Shown: positions 22,710 to 27,648 of the stretch, piece after piece
Numbering within the stretch: the first letter of the stretch is position 1
How the letters are laid out: each line of letters opens with the position of its first letter
Assembly (NCBI GenBank): GCA_020433835.1
Contig: JAGRBY010000022.1
Coordinates: 1 to 27,648 of the forward strand
Source of the DNA: Anaerolineae bacterium
GTDB lineage: Bacteria; Chloroflexota; Anaerolineae; 4572-78; J111
Reading direction: 5' to 3'
DNA: 27,648 nucleotides
Notes under the pieces: model-generated
Seen by the model: the letters and a program-made list of their open reading frames with translations, nothing else
What the model was told of the DNA's origin: nothing
Databases searched by the model: none
Made by a program: the position numbers and the translations under genes

Positions 22710-22797
22710 CACATATTCAATCATATTTTACCACAAAGTTCAAAATCAAACCTCTGTGGGTGTAACATTCTAAGGCTTTAAGATACATTTACTATTC

Positions 22798-22848
22798 TTA
22801 ACATCTTCTTAACGATATTTTTAAAATACGATTACAGGGCCTTAATAC
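22798..22848 (+). promoter_or_regulatory. Pho-box-like direct-repeat promoter
   Basis: Four hexamers recur every 11 bases: TTAACA (22798), TTAACG (22809), TTTAAA (22820), ATTACA (22831), with five-base spacers. That is the layout of PhoP boxes known from Bacillus (TT-A/C/T-ACA with about five bases between). TTTAAA (22820-22825) could serve as -35 to TAATAC (22843-22848), 17 bases apart. The region is AT-rich, so chance is possible. Confidence 0.4.
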
Positions 22849-22943
22849 AGACCCATTACCCTATACCTTGGAAAATTCGGCAATCAATACGTCAAATGTA
22901 TTGAAATCTTGAACCATTTCAAAGACAAAAGGAGTAGACTTCA

Positions 22944-23156
22944 ATGGTAAAATGGGTAGTCGATTGGCCGCAAGCCAGAGCTTATCACGATTCAATTCGT
23001 TCCAATACGAGCGTCATCTGGGCAGTTAAAATGCCCAAGAATTATCCTGAATGCCGAGTCACCCGTCTGGGCATTGCCCACATCGCCATCACCGACAGCC
23101 AATCGCTTGTTGACGAGCTGCGCGAAGACGGCGGCGAAGTCCAAATTATGCCTTAG
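22944..23156 (+). CDS. Small protein of 70 residues, unknown function
   Basis: The protein is soluble and mixed in charge: it starts MVKWVVDWPQARAYHDSIRS, has one Cys, and ends EVQIMP with an acidic DELREDGGE stretch before it. I recognise no family. A clear AAAGGAG nine bases before the ATG, and coding-like composition, support a real gene. It is flanked by two copies of one 140-base palindromic element; its TAG stop is partly made by the second copy (23155). A possible Pho-box promoter lies about 100 bases upstream. It converges on the SBP-VWA gene. It may be a small regulator or stress protein, but nothing in the sequence decides this. Confidence 0.65.
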   Translation: MVKWVVDWPQARAYHDSIRSNTSVIWAVKMPKNYPECRVTRLGIAHIAITDSQSLVDELREDGGEVQIMP

Positions 23157-23297
23157 AAGCTTTTTGAAAAGTCAGCATTTTACAGATTTGTCCACAGATT
23201 TACACGGATATTCACTGATTTTTATCTAGACTATTGCCATTATCTGTGAGAATCTGTGTCCATCTGTGGACCCTTTAAGGCTTTTAAACCAGTTTCT
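23155..23297. repeat. MITE-like palindromic element, copy 2
   Basis: This 143-base copy has the same ends (AGAAGCTTTTTGAAAAG at 23155-23171, CTTTTAAACCAGTTTCT at 23281-23297) and the same internal words as copy 1. It fills the whole gap between two convergent genes. Its left base pair AG completes the stop of the 70-aa gene, and its last base is part of the stop of the SBP-VWA gene. Confidence 0.9.
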
Positions 23298-24982
23298 TAG
23301 AAAAACAGCGCAATTTCGGCATAAACCTCATCAATCGTGGCCGGATCGCCCGTAAACTGTTTGCCACCGGTTGGTTCGGCCATTTGTTGCAGCACGGTCG
23401 TATCGGCTCCATCGCCGAAGGCAATGGTGAAGATTTTGATGGCATTGCCGCCTTCTTCACCCGTGGTGCCGATTTCCTGAAGCACTTCCTGCCAGCTTCG
23501 CACCGAACTGGTATCTTCGCCGTCGGACAGCACCACCACCGCGCGGATATGGTCCGGATCGCCGTTCTCTTCAATCTGTTGATAAGCCTCTAAGGTGGCA
23601 TCATACAGCGAGGTATCCCCGCCTTCAATGATGCCCGACACGCGGCGAACCATATCTTCGCGTTTATCGGCCAACGGCGTCAGCGGCGACAACACCGACA
23701 CGCTGCTGTTAAACAGCACAATCTGCACCCGGTCGCGATTACTTAATTGGTTGATAAACTCAACCAGACTGGTTCGCGCCGTGTTGATTTTATCACCCGA
23801 CATACTGCCCGATGTATCCACCACCAACGCCAAATCAACCGGACGTTTAGCCTGCCGCCACAGGTACTGCGTATTTTCAATCACGTCCGCCGGAGGAACT
23901 TCCAGCACCGTCTGCGGCTGGTTGGGATCGACGCCGTGATCGGTATCGAGCGGGCTGCCGAGCGGAATGGAGGGATCGGCCGGCCGAAAGCCGAGGGCAA
24001 CGGCTTGCTCTTGCTGCGGGCGGTCGAGCAAGTAGGCTTCAAACGCTTCGGCGGCTTCTTTTTGGGTGTCGCTCACCCAATCGGCGTTGAGGATAACGTA
24101 GGGATTGTTGGTCCAAAATGTACCTTCTTTAGGATAAATCGCCACTACCGGCGTTTGAGCACTCTCGCCGGACAGGCGCTTGCTTTCTTGAGCCACCACC
24201 AAATTTTCATACATCACCGTGGCACTCAAGTAAGAAGGGCCGCGATTAAACATGGTATCGGCAAAAAAGCCGGTGCTCGAACCGTAGTGGATGATGCTGC
24301 TCTCGACCTGCTCCATAAATTGGGTTAGTTCGGGACTGAGCAGATCGTCGGCGGTTAAGCCACGCTGTTTGCCGGCTCCGGCGTAGGCTTGGGCCAAGAT
24401 AGCCACCAGCCCGCTGTTGCTAAAGTCGGGGTGGGTGTGGCCGAACTTGAACTTGCCCCATTCCGGGTAGCCGTACGCCGCCCAACCTTCATCAGAAATC
24501 GCCAATTCGCTTATATCCGACCAGCCCAGCGGCTTATCCGGCCAGCCCAGCGCCTCGGCCATCGGCTGCCACATAGCGATGACCACCGGACTGAGCACCA
24601 GATCGGACGGCGCTTTGACAGCCAGTTCTTTGCCATACTGCTCTTGCCAGCGAGCCTCGGCCACCGGCAGATAGACCGACGACGCCGGACTCCATACCAC
24701 CGGCTGAATCTGCCCGCTGAGGATGGCGTCGATGGCCTCAATCGATCCCATCGCTTTGGCCTCGATGACAATGGTCGAGCCATCAGCCGTTTTGTTTTCG
24801 GCGGCGTTGTAATTGGCAATTAACGGCTCCAGCCAATCGCGCTTCTCAGAGCCGTAGACCATACTAACAACCACCTCTTTACCCCCTATCAGCGACCCGA
24901 CCGTGTCTGAGCCACAAGCGGCGAGCGTAAAACACAGAACGGTAATGATAATGATAATGAAGCGATTAAGTTGAGCGGCCAT
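23297..24982 (-). CDS. Lipoprotein: extracellular solute-binding domain fused to a VWA domain
   Basis: This 561-aa protein has a lipobox LAAC (Cys23 after a hydrophobic run 8-20), so it is a membrane-anchored lipoprotein. Residues about 35-350 are a type-2 periplasmic binding fold of the molybdate/phosphate-like SBP_bac_11 kind (MVYGSEKRDWL, KAMGSIEAID, WSPASSVYL, GFRPADPSI). After a linker comes a VWA domain (about 383-561) with a complete metal site: DTSGS (389-393), Thr457 in GGDTSL, Asp487 in VVLSDGED. The start is ATG 24982, which AAAGGA precedes; an upstream ATG at 25012 lacks this. A paralogue without the VWA lies 259 bases upstream. There is no permease or ATPase. It may sense or hold a ligand and bind a partner. 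Confidence 0.88.
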   Translation of the reverse strand: MAAQLNRFIIIIITVLCFTLAACGSDTVGSLIGGKEVVVSMVYGSEKRDWLEPLIANYNAAENKTADGSTIVIEAKAMGSIEAIDAILSGQIQPVVWSPASSVYLPVAEARWQEQYGKELAVKAPSDLVLSPVVIAMWQPMAEALGWPDKPLGWSDISELAISDEGWAAYGYPEWGKFKFGHTHPDFSNSGLVAILAQAYAGAGKQRGLTADDLLSPELTQFMEQVESSIIHYGSSTGFFADTMFNRGPSYLSATVMYENLVVAQESKRLSGESAQTPVVAIYPKEGTFWTNNPYVILNADWVSDTQKEAAEAFEAYLLDRPQQEQAVALGFRPADPSIPLGSPLDTDHGVDPNQPQTVLEVPPADVIENTQYLWRQAKRPVDLALVVDTSGSMSGDKINTARTSLVEFINQLSNRDRVQIVLFNSSVSVLSPLTPLADKREDMVRRVSGIIEGGDTSLYDATLEAYQQIEENGDPDHIRAVVVLSDGEDTSSVRSWQEVLQEIGTTGEEGGNAIKIFTIAFGDGADTTVLQQMAEPTGGKQFTGDPATIDEVYAEIALFF

Positions 24983-25022
24983 AAATGGTTCCTTTATGAA
25001 GTGTGATTGCAAAAATAAGGCT

Positions 25023-25234
25023 GAGGCTAAGGCTGAGGCTAAGAAGGATAACCGTCAGTTGTTTATGACGTAGGTAGGCGAAGGATACTTATATCATTTC
25101 GAGGCGTTCTTTGCCGAGAAATCCCTCACAACGTTGATAACAGCCGAACGTCGTAGGGGATTTCTCCGCCTTCGGCTACGAAATGACATTATCACATGTC
25201 TTCTTTTCTTCACCTTAGCCTCAGCCTTAGCCTC
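25023..25234. repeat. Inverted hexamer arms flanking a nested palindrome
   Basis: Alternating GAGGCT and AAGGCT hexamers at 25017-25043 are matched in inverted form at 25214-25234. Positions 25023-25043 and 25214-25234 are perfectly complementary over 21 bases. The arms enclose the element at 25094-25186. The whole unit fills the gap between the two solute-binding genes. Confidence 0.85.
25094..25186. repeat. Palindromic element of the TCATTTCG...GAGAAATC type
   Basis: The outer stem TCATTTCG (25094-25101) pairs with CGAAATGA (25179-25186); the inner stem GAGAAATCCC (25116-25125) pairs with GGGATTTCTC (25157-25166). Similar TCATTTCG/GAGAAATC palindromes are common interspersed elements in several bacterial phyla. 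It has no coding capacity. Confidence 0.75.
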
Positions 25235-25241
25235 TCATTCT

Positions 25242-26381
25242 CTACCGTCGATTCCGGTTCCAAAAGTTAATCAGCGTATTCAAAACATCCCCGGCGGGTA
25301 CTTCGACCTCGGGCGGCAGATCGGTTTTGATGCCGTTGGTGGCGTAGCGGCTGAAGGGGCTGTTGGGGCCATCGAGGGCAACGCCTTTGTCGGCCGGGCG
25401 AAAGCCAAGCTTTAACGCCTCGGCTTGCACCGGCCGGCTGAGCAGATAATCGACAAACTGTTGGGCCGCTTCGGCTTTATCGTCAGTCACCCAATCAGCA
25501 TGAAGGGCGCAGAAGGGATGGTCGCTGAGCACGGTGGCCGGCGGATAGTAAACCCGCAGCTCGCCGTAGCGGCCGGCCGCATTTTCGATCTGCTCGATGG
25601 CGGTGGCTTCGTAGACGGCCACAATATCGTATTTGCTTGGCCCAAAGGCGACAATCTCCTGCATAAAGGTGCCGGTACTGTCGCCGATGGTGGTATACTG
25701 GCCCAATTCGCTGAACCACGCACCATAATCGGACGAGACGATATCGGCGGCGGTTAACCCGGCGGTTTTATCGAAATAATCGTAGGTGATGAGCAACAGC
25801 GCCATCAAGCCGCTGTTCGATTTGTTGGGGTCGGTCTGGCCAAACTTCAAGAAGCCCCATTCAGGATGATTATAGGCAGCCCAACCCTGTTGATTAACCA
25901 CAGCGGCTTGAAGCTGCTCCCACATATCGGCATCCGGCTCTTCCAGCCAACCCAGCGCTTCGGCCCGCTCTTGCCAGGCCACCAGCACCAGCGGTGTACT
26001 GACCACCGAGCGACAATCTTCCGCCCCGGTCAGGCTGACAACCGGCGTTCCGTCCTCTACGGTTGACTGATCGTGCAAGATTGAAATTTGCAGCGCGCTG
26101 GCCGGGCTGATGACATCCGGCTGCCGAGAGCCATCCAGCACCGACAGATAAATTTCGCGCGAACCCATCGCTTCAAATTCAAGCAGGATCGGTCGCCCGT
26201 TAACCGATCCTGCAAAGCCGGAGCTGACATCGTTGAGCCAGGCTTCCTTTTCGGTAGAATACAGAATGGAAAGTGTAATGGGATCAGTATTGACCAGTAA
26301 GGAGCGTACCAGGAACATAGCGGCCAATACAAGAACAGCGATGATAATAATGCCGAAGAAGAGGAGTTTGTTAGGCTGCAT
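25242..26381 (-). CDS. Membrane-anchored extracellular solute-binding protein, paralogue without VWA
   Basis: This 379-aa protein has one N-terminal helix (about 7-28), no lipobox Cys, and the same binding fold as its neighbour: ILYSTEKEAWL, EFEAMGSREIY, WAAYNHPEWGFLKFG, KSNSGLMALLL, GDSTGTFM, LHADWVTDDKAEAA, GFRPADKGVAL. It ends VPAGDVLNTLINFWNRNRR, which aligns with VPPADVIENTQYLWRQAKR just before the VWA domain of the neighbour. So it is the same protein minus the VWA. It starts four bases after the phoU stop with no ribosome site of its own, so it is translationally coupled to phoU. The ligand is unknown; phosphate or another oxyanion is a guess from the company it keeps. Confidence 0.85.
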   Translation of the reverse strand: MQPNKLLFFGIIIIAVLVLAAMFLVRSLLVNTDPITLSILYSTEKEAWLNDVSSGFAGSVNGRPILLEFEAMGSREIYLSVLDGSRQPDVISPASALQISILHDQSTVEDGTPVVSLTGAEDCRSVVSTPLVLVAWQERAEALGWLEEPDADMWEQLQAAVVNQQGWAAYNHPEWGFLKFGQTDPNKSNSGLMALLLITYDYFDKTAGLTAADIVSSDYGAWFSELGQYTTIGDSTGTFMQEIVAFGPSKYDIVAVYEATAIEQIENAAGRYGELRVYYPPATVLSDHPFCALHADWVTDDKAEAAQQFVDYLLSRPVQAEALKLGFRPADKGVALDGPNSPFSRYATNGIKTDLPPEVEVPAGDVLNTLINFWNRNRR

Positions 26382-26385
26382 CTAT

Positions 26386-27081
26386 CTAATTATGTGACGT
26401 GGGTATATGTTCAATCTCAACGCTGCCGTTCAATTCGGTCATTTGGCCGGTCACCATAAAGATAACACGCTCACAAATGTTAACTACCCGGTCGCCGGTA
26501 CGCTCCAGGTTGTGGGCCGCCCACAGCAGGTAGGTGGCCTGGTCGGTAACGCGTGTATCGGTGATAATAAGTTTGAGCAAATCTTTAAAGATTTGGTTAT
26601 ACTGCTCATCAACGGCATCATCACGTCCGGCAATCGCTTTGGCCGCCTCAACATCACGGTACACAAAAGCATCGAGCGCATCGTGCAGCATTTGGCAGAC
26701 TGCCCCGGCCATTGTGGTAAAATCATCAATCGGTTTCACCAGCCGTTCTTCGCCAATCAACAAATTGATTTTGGCGATGCCTTTGGCATAGTCGCCGACC
26801 CGTTCCAAATCGGTGATGATTTCTAAGATAGCGGCGATAATACGCAGATCACCGGCAGCCGGCTGCTGCGTGGCGATCATCGTCAGCGCGCTGCTCTCAA
26901 TAGCAAAGCGTTTCTCGTTGACCCGTTTATCCCACTCGATAATTCGGCGCGATCCCTCCACATCCCGATTGTGCAAAATGTGAATGGCATCTTTAATGCC
27001 GCCTTCAACCATACTCCCCAAGATAAGCACCTCATCCTGAAGACGATTCAAACTGCGTGTATATTCCTGTCTTATAGGCAT
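26386..27081 (-). CDS. phoU: Phosphate-signalling protein PhoU
   Basis: This 231-aa cytosolic protein has two PhoU three-helix repeats. The metal-binding motif appears as DLERVGDYAKGIAK (about residues 90-103) and again as NLERTGDRVVNICE (about 191-204). PhoU links the phosphate transporter and PhoR-type kinases to repress the Pho response when phosphate is plentiful. Here it is not beside pstSCAB but heads a unit with two solute-binding proteins. AAGGAGGT, a perfect ribosome site, lies just upstream of the ATG. The kinase at 18643-19866 is a possible partner. Confidence 0.95.
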   Translation of the reverse strand: MPIRQEYTRSLNRLQDEVLILGSMVEGGIKDAIHILHNRDVEGSRRIIEWDKRVNEKRFAIESSALTMIATQQPAAGDLRIIAAILEIITDLERVGDYAKGIAKINLLIGEERLVKPIDDFTTMAGAVCQMLHDALDAFVYRDVEAAKAIAGRDDAVDEQYNQIFKDLLKLIITDTRVTDQATYLLWAAHNLERTGDRVVNICERVIFMVTGQMTELNGSVEIEHIPTSHN

Positions 27082-27173
27082 TTCTGACCTCCTTAAAAAG
27101 CATGAAACTAAGATTGAGTAAATTAAGTCAGTTACTTAAGTGATAAGTGAGAAGATGAGGCCGAATTAGGATA

Positions 27174-27599
27174 TTATGAGGTTTGTGTGACCAGATAATG
27201 CAATACCTGTTCCCTAATATCATCGCGTACTTGTTGAAAAACTGCAAATATCTCTGCATCCGTGCCGGTGGCTTTAGCCGGATCGGGAAAGCCGATGTGG
27301 GTGACGTTCCCGGAGCCAAGCCACAGCGGGCAGTTTTCAGCCGCATCGTCGCAGACCGTAATCACACTATCAAGCGTCTTATCTCGAAATTCTTCGGTCG
27401 ACTTAGAGCGATTTTCTGAAATATCAATGCCCAACTCAGCCATCGCTTTGATAGCCAACGGATGCACATAGCCGCTGGGAGCCGTACCGGCAGAGTACGC
27501 CTGCCAGGCGTCGCCCAAAAAGCGATTGATCAGCCCTTCGGCCATCTGGCTTCGGCAAGAATTGCCGGTACAAAGTATAAGAACCTGCTTTTTGTCCAT
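27174..27599 (-). CDS. arsC: Arsenate reductase, thioredoxin-coupled (LMW-phosphatase fold)
   Basis: This 141-aa enzyme has the loop LCTGNSCRSQMAEG (Cys10, Cys15, Arg16), the redox pair Cys83 and Cys90 in VCDDAAENCP, and FPDPA with Asp106. The spacing Cys10/Cys83/Cys90 matches the thioredoxin-dependent ArsC of the Staphylococcus pI258 type, in which arsenate is reduced to arsenite through a cascade of three cysteines. AAAGGTGAGG precedes the ATG. No arsR, arsB or acr3 is in view; it lies upstream of phoU on the same strand with a 92-base gap. A TATACT-like -10 lies upstream (27618-27623), without a good -35. Confidence 0.95.
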   Translation of the reverse strand: MDKKQVLILCTGNSCRSQMAEGLINRFLGDAWQAYSAGTAPSGYVHPLAIKAMAELGIDISENRSKSTEEFRDKTLDSVITVCDDAAENCPLWLGSGNVTHIGFPDPAKATGTDAEIFAVFQQVRDDIREQVLHYLVTQTS

Positions 27600-27648
27600 A
27601 GTTGTACCTCACCTTTGAGTATAAGAGACTAACAATTGTCCAAGACTA

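Larger units (their letters stand above)
22071..22943. other. Large non-coding region with regulatory structures and repeats
   Basis: No gene is supported in these 873 bases. In order: about 115 bases of leader next to the HAD-fusion start, an intrinsic terminator (22187-22227), a pseudoknot candidate (22266-22322), a -35 with dyad (22476-22505), a small palindrome (22520-22558), a MITE copy (22569-22709), and a Pho-box-like array (22798-22848). Two AT-rich stretches (22330-22470 and 22720-22790) show nothing I can name. Confidence 0.7.

Noticed and set aside
24389..24823. 144-codon frame opposite the SBP-VWA gene
   Set aside because: It is a shadow of a gene with intact domain motifs; composition is Arg/His-rich as expected for an antisense frame.
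27618..27646. Full promoter for arsC
   Set aside because: TATACT is present, but the best -35 (TTGGAC) is only 14 bases away, too close to call.

Overview
The window (about 50% GC) reads as a chromosomal segment of a Chloroflexota-like bacterium (Anaerolineae/Caldilineae type). This is inference from gene content: large GT-C membrane proteins with C-terminal beta-sandwich repeats, a bL31 ribosomal protein carrying an extra helix-hairpin-helix tail, a solute-binding/VWA lipoprotein, and many short palindromic and minisatellite repeats. There are no rRNA or tRNA genes, no phage genes, no transposase and no CRISPR array.

Layout. 1-303 (-): start of a membrane protein that runs off the edge. 642-6217 (+): two translationally coupled GT-C glycosyltransferase-like proteins. 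6241-7155 (-): formyltransferase. 7397-7711 (+): YggX iron-trafficking protein. 7785-9047 (-): ATP-grasp ligase. 9184-11459 (-): rplU-rpmA-bL31, then a strong terminator, then tdk and a small molybdopterin-fold protein. 11885-14165 (-): MoxR ATPase with DUF58 partner. 14369-15016 (-): deoxynucleoside kinase, preceded by a probable promoter-to-terminator non-coding transcript. 15400-16020 (-): PlsY. 16281-18593 (+): two small membrane proteins, a NagD-type HAD phosphatase and a glycerophosphodiester phosphodiesterase. 18643-19866 (-): PhoR-like histidine kinase. 20035-22070 (-): HNH nuclease and a HAD/GDPD-like fusion with a riboswitch-like leader. 22944-23156 (+): 70-aa orphan behind a Pho-box-like array. 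23297-27599 (-): SBP-VWA lipoprotein, SBP paralogue, PhoU, ArsC.

Themes. (1) Ribosome assembly plus deoxynucleoside salvage (tdk and a dNK) sit close together. (2) Glycerol-phosphate/phosphate functions cluster: PlsY, GDPD, HAD phosphatase, PhoR-like kinase, PhoU, two paralogous solute-binding proteins with no permease, and a possible Pho-box promoter. (3) The most unusual feature is repeat biology. Seven- and eight-base tandem units of several sequence families occur inside the GT-C genes and as intergenic hairpins. MITE-like palindromes also occur, and six stop codons lie inside or directly against such elements.
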